Assembly (NCBI GenBank): GCA_900095095.1
Contig: FMBT01000295.1
Span: 186,001-250,000 of the forward strand
Origin: Fragilariopsis cylindrus CCMP1102
Lineage: Eukaryota; Bacillariophyta; Bacillariophyceae; Bacillariales; Bacillariaceae
Length of the DNA stretch: 64,000 bases
Direction: 5' to 3'
In this document: positions 50,732 to 62,483 of the stretch, in pieces
How positions within the stretch are numbered: position 1 is the first letter of the stretch
How the letters are laid out: each line of letters starts with the position of its first letter
Notes under the pieces: generated by a model
Told to the model about the DNA's origin: nothing
The model's input: only the letters and a program-made list of their open reading frames with translations
Databases searched by the model: none
Made by a program: the position numbers and the translations under genes

Positions 50732-53113
50732 ATGAATCCTTCGTCTTCTTCCTCGTCAAACAGACGAAAGGTAAGCCTCTCGTATTTCGTCGATTTTTTC
50801 TTCCTGCATTCCGTTTCTATTTCTGTCCTCCTGTTCATGTCATATGTAATTCTCACTTTTACTTCATCTCTCTATATCGTTCTATACCAAACTATAAACA
50901 TGCTACACGCAAAATAATAGAGCACTGTTTCGAATAAAACGGATGCTACTCGCGCACGCATTGAACGTATGGAGGTAGAACGAGAAGAACGTCGTAAGGA
51001 GATGACACAAAAAAAACAATCTCGGAAGGCAGAAAGCGCGAAGTTGTTAGCGGCAGGTAATCCCGGAGATGTTGATTTTATCGGTATGGTAGAAGAATGG
51101 AGAGCAGAACAAGCTAGTAAACAAATAAAATCGAATAAGAAATCTTCCACGAACAGTAATATTGTCGTTGCCGTTAGAAAACGACCCATGAGTGAAAAGG
51201 AACGAAAGAAATTGGATCATGATTCTGTTAGTTGCTATCACCCAAAGGTGTGGATCCACTCAGCAAAATTCAAAGTAGACGGTATAACAAAGTACTTGAC
51301 ACATACGGGCTTTCAACTAGATCATGCTTTTGGTGAAGAGTCTACCACGGATCAAATTTACTTGGCTACGACGATGCCCCTAGTCGATCACGTCATTCAT
51401 ACGAAAGGAAGAGCAACCGTCTTTTGCTACGGTCAAACAGGTATGTTTGTTCATCTTTCATCGGCGCTATACTGACTTATCCACCCGTCACTATCTTTTG
51501 TTGATTTCAGGCTTTGTTTTACACATGAATCTCACCACTCTCCTTTTTCGATCATATACAAATAATACAAAAGGATCTGGAAAGACGCATACGATGAGTG
51601 GGATTCAACAAATATTAGCTCATGATTTGTACGAAGAATTGAAAGACCACGGGGCGAATACTGAAATTAAATTGGCTTTCTTTGAACTTTATGGTGGCTT
51701 CATTCAAGATCTTTTGCACGATCGAAAACGTTGTAAGCTGTTAGAAGATGGGAAAGGTGAGGTCAACATAACAGGCCTACAAGAAGTTAGTGCTCCTACG
51801 GCTGATAGCTTTTTGCAAGTAATCGAGAATGGGCACAGTCAACGCACTACGCGCACCACAGAAGCCAATGATACTTCGTCACGTTCCCATGCAATCTGTC
51901 AGGTCTTCTTGCGTGATTCCGATTCAGGAAAATTAAAAGGAAAACTAACTTTGGTCGATCTAGCAGGAAGTGAGCGCGGAAGCGATACAAAATCTCACAA
52001 TAGTCAACGTCGATCGGAATCTGCAGAAATCAATACGTCTCTTCTTAGTTTGAAGGAATGTATTCGTGCTTTGGGACAAAAAAATGCTCACGTTCCGTAT
52101 CGAGGCTCCAAACTAACCCTCATTCTCAAAGACTGTTTTTCTCCTGATTCCAAAACCACGATGATTGCAATGGTTTCCCCTGGTGCTTCCGCTACTGACC
52201 ATTCACTGAATACGCTAAGATATGCGGATCGTATTAAAGAACAGAGGGTAAGTTGCTCGTTGTTCGTTATTTAATAACTATTGTGTGTGTGTGTGCAGCA
52301 TTGCGTTTATATTATCATCATCTAAACAATCCTTTAAAAAAATCAATCGTATCATTAGATTACATCTTCAACCAAAAAGACAGAACGAGGAGGGTCAAAG
52401 GTCAATGTTTGTGTCGAACCATCGCAGCAGAGACTAACTCGTATTGCTGCTGCATTAGATTGGGTACGAAATACTCAAACGTATTCCGAGCAAATTACAA
52501 ACCCCTTGAATTGTGTTTCTTCGGAACAAGGTATACACCTTAACCAAACTCAAACTCATTCCACAGAAAGACTTTTTGAGCGCGACCAAATAGAAACTGT
52601 TGACTATAAAGCGCACGATGGAATCTTGGAAGAAGAAATCGAACAGGAGGTGCAGGAGGTGGAGGAGGTGGAAACTCCTAAGTGTGCTAATTTGAAGAAA
52701 TCGCCTCCTTCACGCGAGGAAGAGGCTGAAATGCGTAAGACAGTTCAAGTTTTGTTCGAACTTGAAGAGTCTCTCTTGGACCAACACATAACAAATATTA
52801 AGGTAAGTCGACAGTTTTTTCTTCGTATTTCCTTATTTCTAGAAATACAGATGACCAACCCAATCGTTTTGTCTATTTTCTATAGGACAATGCCGAAATG
52901 TTGAGACAGGAGGATGCCCTACTTCAAAAAATAGAGCAAGTCAGTGAACCAACTGATGATGAGATGGACAACTATGCCATTCAACTTGCTGACTTTCTGG
53001 ATCGAAAGGAAGCGCTTATCATGTCACTACAAACCAAGCTTGATGATTACAAAATATATTCAGCCAGAGAGCAGCAACTGGCTGAAGAAATGAATAGGCT
53101 GGAGGCATTTTAA
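50732..53113 (+). CDS. Kinesin-13 microtubule depolymerase
   Basis: Five exons, join(50732..50770, 50921..51440, 51574..52247, 52380..52802, 52886..53113), give 627 aa. A neck-like basic coiled coil precedes the motor (IERMEVEREERRKEMTQKKQ). Motor motifs: NIVVAVRKRP; FKVDGITKYL, the loop-2 KVD finger specific to kinesin-13; FCYGQTG spliced to SGKTHTM to build the P-loop; NDTSSRSHAI (switch I); LVDLAGSERG (switch II); SLLSLKECIRALG; NTLRYADRIKEQ. Kinesin-13s such as MCAK remove tubulin from microtubule ends during mitosis and flagellar length control. The C-terminal third is acidic with helices (EEEIEQEVQEVEEVE). The acceptor of exon 4 (CCAAAAAG at 52379) is weak, so that junction is less sure; the last intron is 83 nt. 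Confidence 0.9.
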
Positions 53114-53708
53114 TGTATCGTATTTTAAGCACATGCTGTATAGAGGACTGCATGTAAAATGAAAGAGGTCGGACGACTGTTGGAAAAACTGTGCACTAGA
53201 CAAGATCACACTTTTTTGACCAGTCCCTTCGTGAGCTTTTATTATGGGGTAATTCGAAGTCTTGCATATCTGATGAAAGGAAGCTTTAATTTCAAATTTT
53301 GTTTCTGTTGTACAGTTCTAGTTTATTTGCCTATTGATTATATCAAATAATAGATTCATTCACAGTGTATTGAAAACCATCCGCTTCGGTATGATAGTAA
53401 GCATACAGAGTAGTTCTACATACATACATGTACTGTAGCAGGACTACGTACAAGTCAGTTGTTATTTACTCAGACGTACAGTAATGCAAAGTAAAAAAAT
53501 GATATGCCCTTAGTCGGAGTATTCAATCGTGCTAATTTGAATCTTTTAAACCTGCGAAAAAATATGTGTTTCGTTCGGCGGCCTTTATTCATTCATTCAT
53601 TCATTCATTTCGTTAGAAAACGTATTTGTACAGTATGTGGTGTTGCTCTTCCACAAACAAGCAAGCAAAGAAACGCAGGTTTTTTGTGTTGCATCATCGG
53701 AATCAATC
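53114..53708. other. Intergenic
   Basis: 3' flank of kinesin-13, followed by the upstream region of the polytopic protein. An ATTC tetranucleotide run sits at 53588-53609. No gene seen. Confidence 0.5.
53588..53609. repeat. (ATTC)n microsatellite
   Basis: Five tandem ATTC units about 100 bp upstream of the start of the next gene. Confidence 0.8.
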
Positions 53709-55069
53709 ATGGCAAATGCAAACAGGGATAATAAACGGGATCATAGTGAGCGTGATCGTAATTGTGACCAACAACGATCATCATCGTTGTCGTCAGTTAT
53801 TGTTCCGTCGTCATCGCTATCGGTCTCTGAACAGTATAATTTACGACAAAAACAAGACTATAAAGAACGTTTATCTACATATTCTGCCAAAATGGGAAAT
53901 GTCGACAATAATGTCGATGACAAGAATAATCAAAAGAGTAACAACAGCTCGCGAACATCAGGAGGAACAGCAGCAATATCAATAGGTAGTAGTAGTAGTA
54001 GTAGTAGTAGCAGTGAAAGCGTGGAAAATGAATTGGTACAATTACTTGCACTACAATCATATCATTTACCAAAGAATAGTTGGATGCAAGATTGGATCCA
54101 ATATATGGGTAATAATCATCCAGTATTTGGTATATGTTGTCATTCGAAAATACATCCAATTAAATCATGCACACGAGTTGTTGCACTTGTTGGAACGTTT
54201 ACATTCGGTCTTGCAATGACGAATTTATTTTATGTATTCTTTTTATGGAATCCTGAATTTAATCGTATATTGGCAACAATAATAACCGATGATGGGAATG
54301 AATGGGTATGCTAACAACAGGAATGTTACTGTTATGGACACTTGGTGGTTGTATACATGGTATGTTTAATCTTGCTATGTGGCATATCGCTGCATGTGCA
54401 TGTTGTCAAAAAGGTGGTTGTCTTGAAAGGTATGCATGTTGTCCAAATCTTGGATCAAAAATGATACGGGTTTCTGTTTTATGTATCGTCTTTCTATGTA
54501 TAATGATAGTCCTCCTTCGAGTTGCTATTAATGAAAAGGAGGAAGAAAACAATCAAGAACAACAGCAATATCAACTGGAGGAGGAATACCAATATATCAA
54601 TAATAGAGGAATTGATATACTAATTGACGATCAATTAGATCTAAATGTTCAGAATATATCGGAATTTACGTTCGTCTTAAGTTATCTAGTTGAAATGGTA
54701 CTCGCACTTTTTGTGTACTATCCAATTGGAGGAACTATGTACGTATTATGGTATATATATATCCGCTGTAATTAGTATTTTAATACTTCCGAAAGTCAGT
54801 CAATGTTAAGCTTCGTCTCTCACAATACACTAACGTCAATTGTCTCATTTCAAAACTTTTCAAAACAAAACAAAAACAACATTGTCGTTGACTGCATCAA
54901 ATCAAATCGAAATGAAACGAATCATCCAAATAGGCTGTTCTCTGGAATTCTTTCTTGTGGTTTTAATATCCCTGTTTTGGGTGGTCGACCATATGAAATA
55001 GCTTGCGAACAACGTCGTAATGCAAGACGATTGAAGCGGAAATCTACTGCGTCTACTGCTACTGCTTGA
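53709..55069 (+). CDS. Polytopic membrane protein, frame break near 54300
   Basis: The gene reads 53709 to about 54302 in one frame, about 54302..54738 in another, then 54934..55069 after a clear intron (GGT then MLFSGILSCGFNIPVLGGRP). Seen: a low-complexity Ser/Asn N-terminus; NHPVFGICCHSKIHPIKSCT, a conserved-looking motif; TM helices (VVALVGTFTFGLAMTNLFYV; GMLLLWTLGGCIHGMFNLAM then WHIAACACC; VSVLCIVFLCIMIVLL; FVLSYLVEMVLALFVYYPIG); and a GRPYEIACEQRRNARR tail. I recall similar four-TM proteins of unknown function in other protists. Between DDGNE and GMLTTG the frame shifts by -1 (or +2). The only GT-AG alternative (54265-54320, 56 nt) has a poor branch-to-acceptor distance. It could be a sequence error, a broken allele or a tiny intron. 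Confidence 0.65.
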
Positions 55070-55523
55070 GGGTCGAATTTTACTGAGGATATCGATATCG
55101 AACAGAACTTCATTTAGACCTAATATTAAGGTCATAATAAGGAAGCTAAGTAGGAGATAAAATTAGATGTGTGTTGTTTGTTAATCAATTGCAAAATGAT
55201 TGCTACCCATAAAGGACGCTCCAATATTGTGGCATCTCTTCACATAGCAACAAAAAGAAAAGAACGATCATGCAACTTGGATATTATTCTGTTCAGTTCT
55301 TGTATTGTAGCATCGATTCTCTAAAGGAGAAAGAAAGGCAGTCATAAGGCATAAGATTATGTTATCAATCATAGATTTAAAATTTAATCATTTCAGTCTT
55401 CTTTGTATGTACACGATCAATCGATGTAAGATTACAAGATATGCAAATCCTACGACATATTTCTTCCTTTGAAAACTATCGTTCGTGAATAATTATCATC
55501 TAACATTATTTCAATATGTTCCC
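55070..55523. other. Convergent spacer
   Basis: 3' flanks of the polytopic protein (+) and UROD (-). Nothing recognised. Confidence 0.5.
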
Positions 55524-56955
55524 CTAATTCCTGAAGGATTGTACAGTTTTAACGAAACATTCAGCATGAATCTCTGGTGTGTCAGGTAAGATTCCATGAC
55601 CCAAATTGAGTATGCATTTTTTTCTTCCCCTGATATTTTCCAAAATAGTTAGAGTACGGGATCGTATTTCGTCCATTGGTCCATCCCGTAAAAGTTGAGG
55701 ATCTAAATTTCCTTGTAGACCTACGCTATCATAATCGGATAGCAGTTCTCTTGCTATCGATAAATCAATTGTATGGTCAACACTGACGATATCGACACCT
55801 GTTTCTGCCAAGGCCTTCAGGCGACGGCCACCACTGCTATAGGGGCCCGGTGCCATATAGATAATAATTGGTGTGTCAGGATGTTGTTGTTTCATTCCCT
55901 GGACCACCCTACGCTGATAGGGCTCACAGAACAAACCATAATACTCATCATCTATATGCCCCGCCCATGAATCAAAAACCTGTATAATTTGAGCGCCAGA
56001 CTCAATCTGATAGCATGCATAGTGTATGATATTATCTGCCAACAAAGACAACATAGCGTGAAGAACATCTGGATTTTCTTCCATTAATTTTCGAATATTT
56101 GGAAAGTTATCTCCAACTCCCGTTTTGCCCTCCACTAAATACGATGCTAGAGTGAATGGTAGACCAACAAATCCTATTAGGGTGGTTTCAGGTGATGATT
56201 GAACAAGTCCTCGACTTAATTCTTCTAACACAGCTCCAACGAAATTACATTCTCTTCGAAAGTCTATCTTGGATACCCGTCGGAGTCGTTTTTCCAGTGC
56301 CTCTCGAGTTTGTATGGGTACAATTTTTATTTTTCCACCCTCTGATATATCAAAATCAATCCCCATGGCAGGCAATGGCGTCAAGATGTCGGAAAATAAT
56401 ATGACTCCGTCGACGCCATCTGTGCATAGACAGAATACATACAGTAAAATGATGGTAATGTAAGCTATCAGAATTGTTTGTTACTCGGCATAGCATAGTA
56501 ATAGTATCAATAGTACCCTAATATTTTTCACTAAAACGTACATCTATCTAATGGTTGCAATGAAATAGTCCGAGAAACATCAGGAGTTTCCGATCGTTGC
56601 CGGAATGTTGGATATTTCTTAACCAAATCGCTATTTGAATTTGAAAAAAGAAAAGAAAATTGTTCCGTCGAGTCAGATTTATATTGAATGGTAAAGTGGC
56701 ACGGCATGTATATGACGCATCAAAATGCACACTCAAAAAGTAAAGTAAAACGGTACGAAGCAATGCATTGTAGTACTGTACCTACCGGTATACGTTCATG
56801 TGACGACCAGCTTGTCTCATCATCCATACAGGAACTCGGTCTACCGTCTCTCCTCGCGCTACGGAAAGAAGCAGAGGTGATGAAGACGACGACGATGCCC
56901 CTGTCCCCGTCGACGAGACTAGTAGAAACAACGCTATCCGTCGAAGCATGATCAT
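55524..56955 (-). CDS. UROD: Uroporphyrinogen-III decarboxylase, plastid-type
   Basis: Three exons, complement(join(55524..56419, 56542..56630, 56786..56955)), give 384 aa. Exon 1 encodes a signal-like leader ([15 protein letters not shown]) and then [20 protein letters not shown] with the substrate-binding Arg pair (R47, R51). Exon 2 reads [20 protein letters not shown]. Splicing restores [20 protein letters not shown]. Exon 3 has [67 protein letters not shown] and [12 protein letters not shown] (distal His). UROD removes four acetate carboxyls to give coproporphyrinogen III in heme and chlorophyll synthesis. MGIDFDI and LFSDILTP are of the plant/plastid type. The usual RQAGRY reads RQAGRH. 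Second ATG at 56949. Confidence 0.95.
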
Positions 56956-57340
56956 TAATCAACTTTGTTCCAAGATTGTCTCGACTACAGTAAGGCTTTT
57001 GCGCGTTGTCGTTCACTAATACTGTCGATACAATTTCAGCAATTTCAGTTTTTGGAAAATCTTTTTCAGTCGTGTCAAGGACATCTTTTTCAGACTGCTA
57101 CAATAACAGCAGAAACTAAAGATAACATAATAGTAATCAATTGAAGACTTTTTACTTTTTGGAAATTTTTATTTGGCTATAATTTGCTATTGATACAGAA
57201 GTGTACAGTCATACTTGTGGTTCGTACTAGTATGTAATTAGGGCATCCGAGTCAGTCCCTCACGATGAAGTTGGGGTAGCAGAAAAGTTTCGAATGAGGA
57301 ACTTAATATATACGAAGAAATAAATCGTCCACATGACTGC
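56956..57340. other. Intergenic: UROD upstream / P4H 3' flank
   Basis: Nothing recognised beyond AT-rich sequence. Confidence 0.5.
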
Positions 57341-59359
57341 CTACGCGCAACCTCTATGCAATGCATTCTAAAACGAAAAGGGGAAGAAAAATTTTGAGTT
57401 GAACAGACACATTATATTGGTCCACAGAAATAGTATCAAGACAAAAGAAATTCGTCTTCTCACTCACCTTAAAGTCGCGCATGTGAAGCCAAGCATTTGC
57501 TCCATATTTCTTTCCCGCTTCAACTGGTAATGCTTGATGATCAGTCCGATCATCCTTCTCGTTCGGGTCATCATCTAAGACACTCGGCCAGATTAGGACT
57601 CGTCCGCGTTTGGGCATGACCGTCAAATCAAGTTCTGGGAAATTCGTTCCTCCTCCTGCCTCTACGTCATTACTGAGAAGAAAGAGAAGAAAATGAGATG
57701 AACGAGGTATTTGTACAACTGAACTCGAAAGAATCGAATGGTGTTGACTCTTAGGTCTAACGCTTTCCAAGTGTACAAAAATAAAGGAAAAACTTACAGG
57801 TAGAGATAAACTGTCAGTAATCGAACCCCTTCCTGCCGATCTACTTCATATTCTATAAAGTCGTGATGTCTCTCATACCTGAAGATAAAGAAGGATATGA
57901 GTATTTTTGATATTAAACAAAATCAGAACAAACAAACAAAAAATCTAAAGCAAAATATAATAACAGACTTACTTCTGTCCAGGTCCGTATCTAAGTAATT
58001 GCAGATCCTCACTGTTTACTTCTGGAAATTGAGTCATGTTACTTATTCGACCAGTGACAGCTTTAACAAACTCATCATTTATACACTCGTTAGAACACCA
58101 AGCATTGGAAGAAGTTCGTCCTGTGCTAACGATTTCTTCCGTGCTACCGTCAGGTTTCATCGGTCCAACATCTGTGCTTCGTACATAACCCTCAACAGAA
58201 CCCAGTTCTATAAGTCGGTCGGCTTCTTCGTCATTCACAAAATTATCCATTGTTATCACCCAAGGACCACCGTTATGTACGTCTGGTGATGACAGTATTT
58301 TTACGTCGTATTGCGATAGAAAAGGTTCTGCAGTTATACGACGAAACATTTTATCTAAATCACCTTTCGACCAGATATCGGGACCGATTAGATCACGATC
58401 CATGGGACAACGAGTATTGATAGACATCATTTCGCATGTTTGACAAGCCGGACCACAGTTCGTCATCATGTAGGCTTTATTTTTTTCACATTCTCCTTGC
58501 AAACTGATAAGATCATTCGTTTTCGTATACAAATATTATAAACAGGTGTTAGTTTTGTATGGTCGGTTGATATTGTTGGTCATATTTTTTCAGATCCTGT
58601 TCTATATCTTTTTTAATAATATTTTCATTTCATCAAAAAATAATGTTGGGACAACTTAACTTACCTCCAATATGTGCAGCTCGCATCATCATTTTTGCAT
58701 ATTCTAAGTATTTCAGGGTCAAGAGTTTTCATTTGAAGTTGTTTGCTCATGTAGCTTTGTGACTCAGCGATACGATCCTCGATATCTTTAGATGAAATAT
58801 CATCGTCACCATCTAGAGATTGTGGTTTACCTATGTCTCTTCCATCAACGGTGGGTGTAGAATCACTGTATGATTTGCTGGTGTCGAAAATAAATAATAT
58901 ATAAGATCGTCGGTAAGTAAATCCGAAAAGGTAAGAAGGAAAGTACTGATGACACATTATTTTCCTCCAATGCGAATACAACCAGCTACAACAACAAAAT
59001 AATACTTACTGACGGTCGCACACTCTACAGGCCAATTTACATTCACGGAGCATAAAATCTGGATTTACCTCGCATTCGCTTGGTTTTTGTTTGCTCCAGA
59101 ATTCACAATCTTCATGATCGTCCCGACACGCAGGGTCGTCGTCGTTACCATCATCCTTATTCTCGTTGTTGTCAACGGCGGAACTTTTCAATGTACTCCC
59201 TTCATCTGTATTCAGAGTATTGGAACAGCTCCCATCTTCTGCTCCTTCAAGATTAGATGGACAATTATTTTCCTCGTTGCATTCAATTATCGTATAGTGC
59301 CAAAATGTCAAGATGGCAACGACAAACAACACATGTACTCTTCTTATCCGGAATGTCAT
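57341..59359 (-). CDS. Prolyl 4-hydroxylase with two ShK domains
   Basis: Six exons, complement(join(57341..57367, 57468..57672, 57798..57878, 57973..58503, 58665..58877, 59010..59359)), give 468 aa. A signal peptide (VHVLFVVAILTFW) starts it. ShK domain 1: CRDDHEDCEFW to CKLACRVCD. ShK domain 2 is completed across a splice: CKNDDASCTYW, then GECEKNKAYMMTNCGPACQT and C. The catalytic domain has PWVITMDNFVNDEEADRLIE, RTSSNAWCSNEC, LLRYGPGQKYERHHDF (H369, D371), RLLTVYLYLNDVEAGGGTNF and DHQALPVEAGKKYGANAWLH (H437, K447), so the Fe and 2-oxoglutarate residues are present. A nine-codon last exon ends LHRGCA. It hydroxylates peptidyl-Pro in the secretory pathway. The start of exon 2 could also be 58867. 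Confidence 0.9.
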
Positions 59360-59930
59360 TTCTGTTTCTAAATAATGAACTTGTCAGAAGTCAGATAGAC
59401 AGTCGTCGTCTCGTAAAATTTGATGGCTGCAATATTATTTCTTCGTCGTACTATGCCGTATGGTATATGAAATGGGATACAATCGGACTCGCTTGCTTTG
59501 TGCTTTGTTTTTATGCCAGTTGTCGTCGTTCGTGTTGTTTGTCTTGTTGCCATGTTTCAGTGTTATGTTTTATGCCAGTTGTCGTCGTTGTGATGATGTT
59601 TGTTCATCTTGTCTTAATTCCATGCATATTGTTCGGTTCGGTGAAATTCAAATTTAAATGCTTTTAGCTTGATGTCGTGTAAATTCAAACAATTTAGTCC
59701 CGCATTTTATGACGTGACTCGACTCATTCGACTACTATTGCTTTTGTGGCGCGCCCATCACCACGATTGCAATCATCGATCACGTGCATGATGAAAAAGA
59801 AAAAAGTGGGTTTATTTTCTTTTATCTTCATTCCCATTCATTGCATCACAAAAGTGCACCTACTTCATATTCTGCTAGTAGCTAGATTGATAGCAAACAG
59901 GTACGGTAATTATATACAGGCATTTCTACG
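59360..59930. other. Divergent promoter region (P4H / NAR1)
   Basis: Contains two direct copies of TTATGCCAGTTGTCGTCGTT about 60 bp apart (about 59512 and 59570) and a GTGGCGCGCCC patch near 59748. Long plus-strand frames here are minus-gene shadows or chance. Confidence 0.45.
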
Positions 59931-62228
59931 ATGAGCACATCTCTTCGATCCAGCTCTGTTACGCTAGATAATGTAGATGATTATCTAGCACCGTCACAGG
60001 CATGTGTGAATCCAGCGTTCCAACCATCTACAAAGATAAATGAAAGCGACAATAACAACAACTCGAAAAAAGACGATGATGACAAAACAACATTGAAACA
60101 GGCATCTCCGGTCGTGGGTGTTGTTCCTCGCCGTAGACGACGGATTGTACGAAAGAATATAATTTCTACTGATGAAAAATCATCATCATTTTCGCCGTCG
60201 TCGTCGTCATCATTTCCCATCAATCCGATTACTAGCAAAAAGGAGGAAGAACAGAAGAAGAAGAAAGATGTTGTCAAGGCGTCCATGGCGGATTGTCTTG
60301 CTTGTTCTGGTTGCGTGACAACGGCGGAAACTGTTATGATGGAAGAACGACATTCCCTTAATAGTCTCCGAGAACGATTGAAGTCGTCGTCGTCGTCGCC
60401 GTCGTCATCGTCTAATGGAGGTGGCGATCGATCATTTCGTGTCGTTACTATATCTCCTAACTCTTGGGCAGATATTTGTCGACATTGGAATCTAACGACG
60501 AAACATCATCAGCATACGTCCCAGAACCTCAACGATGATGATGATGATGCTAACGACGATAATTATTACTTCTCACGATTTACGACTTTGCTTTCAAGAA
60601 TTCTATATGTGAATATGGTCGTCGATGGGAATGTACCATTACAATGGACGTGGATCGATGAGGCCAAAGAATTTTGTCAAGTCTATAAAGAAAATCAAGA
60701 AGAAGTCAACATGGCAAGAAATGATAATGCATCGTCTGCTGTAATCGAAACGAATTCTCCTCGTCTTCTGCCATCCATGGCTATTGATTCTTCTAAAACA
60801 TTATATTACAATTCGGATGGAACTTCAGTAACTCGCGACAATAGCAGCAGGCCCACTCCAAATCTACCCTTAATAAGTGGATCGTGTCCTGCTCTTGTGT
60901 GTCTTGTAGAAAAAACTTTAACAAACTTAGTTCCTCACTTATCACAAAGTATTTCTCCGATGAGTATGGTTGGTATGATCCTGAAAGATGACGATAGCAA
61001 CGACAACGGCGATAAATTGAACATCGATGATGATTCTATGAAGAAGAACAAGAATACCAACTGGGATCATTGGGCTATTATGCCTTGTCATGATAAAAAG
61101 TTAGAGGCATCTCGCAAAGATTTTATAAGCTCAAAGGAACAGGCGGTGGATCTTGTTATTAGCACACAAGAGTGTGTCGAACTCGTTGAAGAATGGATAT
61201 TAAGTCAACAACCGATGGACCAGGACCAGGACCAGGACCAGGACCAGGACCAGGACCAGCCACACCAAAAACAACTATTAACGAGTAGAAATATTGTTGT
61301 GCGATACTTGGAATCCTTGTCTCCCAGTGACGTGTCAACGACTATTCTAGAACCCAAGGATCTATTGGAAATATCATCATACGCTGCTGACCAGTCGCCT
61401 CTATTGGTAACTACGCCTCCTCTTATTGCAAAATCTGATACTACTACTACAACTGATACTTCACCATTGCAAAAACAAATGTCATTTTCTTCTGGCGGAC
61501 ATGCAAATTTTATCTTTCTCTATGCCGTAAAAAAAATGTTTGGTTGTACATTAGATCTAGACCAAGGAGGAGTTAATTGGAAAGCCGCGTCATTGGCTAT
61601 GAAGAATGTTCGAAGCGCTCGATTGGGGAAGCTAATGAAACAGCATTATTACGAAGTGAAGTTGTATAGCCACCCCGATGGCTCTTATAGCACCGATCCT
61701 TCTATTGTAGTCGGCGATGATAGTAGTAGCACGATGTCATCATTTCCTGAAGGCAAACAACAATCACCACCGGTCCTTCATTTTGCTATTGCCCATGGGA
61801 TGCAGACAATGCAACGTGCATTGAAACAAGTAGCGGAAAGGCCGACAACTGGTAATAACTCGGGCAACAAAAGTAGTAGTAGTAGTAGCAATAATAGTTT
61901 GCATTATCTCGAGGCGATGGCATGTCCTCATGGCTGTGTAAATGGTGGTGGTTCAGCTCGTTCAATTCCTACAAGTAAAACATCATCTTCGTCTGCGAAT
62001 CTAATACGAGAAACCCCTACTGAGACACGACAACGAATTCAGTCAACATTGGGATATCTAAAAGTGCCTGATATCAAGGCAGTATCTTCTTCCTCTTCCA
62101 GTAAATTCCAATCTCCCAGTCTAGTCGGCACACATAACTTTCCGCGAACAGAATATCATGTTGTACCACCCATGCATTATGCAACGGGGGCGGTAGCTGG
62201 AGAGAAGGTAGAAAATATGATATGGTGA
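59931..62228 (+). CDS. NAR1: NAR1/CIAO3, cytosolic Fe-S assembly factor (FeFe-hydrogenase-like)
   Basis: 765 aa, one exon, longer than yeast Nar1 (491). N-terminal cluster ligands: Cys25 (SQACVNPAF) and MADCLACSGCVTTAE (~117-131). C-terminal cluster: GSCPALVCLVEK, AIMPCHDKKLEASRKDF, and EAMACPHGCVNGGG. Other family motifs are STQECVELVEEW and SSGGHANFIFLYAVKKMFG. The protein ends KVENMIW, with the C-terminal Trp that in this family helps dock on the CIA targeting complex. Nar1 passes Fe-S clusters from the scaffold to the CIA complex for nuclear and cytosolic clients such as DNA polymerases and helicases. Extra length comes from Ser/Asp insertions, including a (DQ)n repeat encoded by GACCAG units at about 61219-61260. 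Confidence 0.93.
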   Translation: MSTSLRSSSVTLDNVDDYLAPSQACVNPAFQPSTKINESDNNNNSKKDDDDKTTLKQASPVVGVVPRRRRRIVRKNIISTDEKSSSFSPSSSSSFPINPITSKKEEEQKKKKDVVKASMADCLACSGCVTTAETVMMEERHSLNSLRERLKSSSSSPSSSSNGGGDRSFRVVTISPNSWADICRHWNLTTKHHQHTSQNLNDDDDDANDDNYYFSRFTTLLSRILYVNMVVDGNVPLQWTWIDEAKEFCQVYKENQEEVNMARNDNASSAVIETNSPRLLPSMAIDSSKTLYYNSDGTSVTRDNSSRPTPNLPLISGSCPALVCLVEKTLTNLVPHLSQSISPMSMVGMILKDDDSNDNGDKLNIDDDSMKKNKNTNWDHWAIMPCHDKKLEASRKDFISSKEQAVDLVISTQECVELVEEWILSQQPMDQDQDQDQDQDQDQPHQKQLLTSRNIVVRYLESLSPSDVSTTILEPKDLLEISSYAADQSPLLVTTPPLIAKSDTTTTTDTSPLQKQMSFSSGGHANFIFLYAVKKMFGCTLDLDQGGVNWKAASLAMKNVRSARLGKLMKQHYYEVKLYSHPDGSYSTDPSIVVGDDSSSTMSSFPEGKQQSPPVLHFAIAHGMQTMQRALKQVAERPTTGNNSGNKSSSSSSNNSLHYLEAMACPHGCVNGGGSARSIPTSKTSSSSANLIRETPTETRQRIQSTLGYLKVPDIKAVSSSSSSKFQSPSLVGTHNFPRTEYHVVPPMHYATGAVAGEKVENMIW
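61219..61260 (+). repeat. Coding (GACCAG)n repeat in NAR1
   Basis: Six to seven tandem hexamers encode alternating Asp-Gln in a surface insertion before the HQKQLLTSRNIVVRYL segment. Length variation would stay in frame. Confidence 0.9.
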
Positions 62229-62483
62229 ATGATAATTAATTATCCGAGATAAAGTTCTTAAGGTCTGACTCGTAGTCTACATTTTCATCGGCGCTAGGTC
62301 GTTTAGTAAAATTACTAGCACTAATACTACTATGCGGTCTACTTCTCTGTCTTTTTTTTAGTAATAGTATATGACATGCACTACTACGGAGACTAAACGT
62401 ACAGTATAGCTTCCAAAGAGGAATCGCAGCTCATATACCACCTACTAAAATGAAAGATATAATGCGAGTTTGTTAATGCTATT

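Noticed and set aside
51500-51573. Alternative acceptor TTTCAG near 51510 in the kinesin gene
   Set aside because: It would insert residues into the P-loop; the acceptor at 51573 restores GQTGSGKTHT exactly.
59257-59667. 136-codon plus-strand frame
   Set aside because: The first part is antisense to P4H exon 1 and the rest is a Cys/Val run across a direct repeat; no coding signal.
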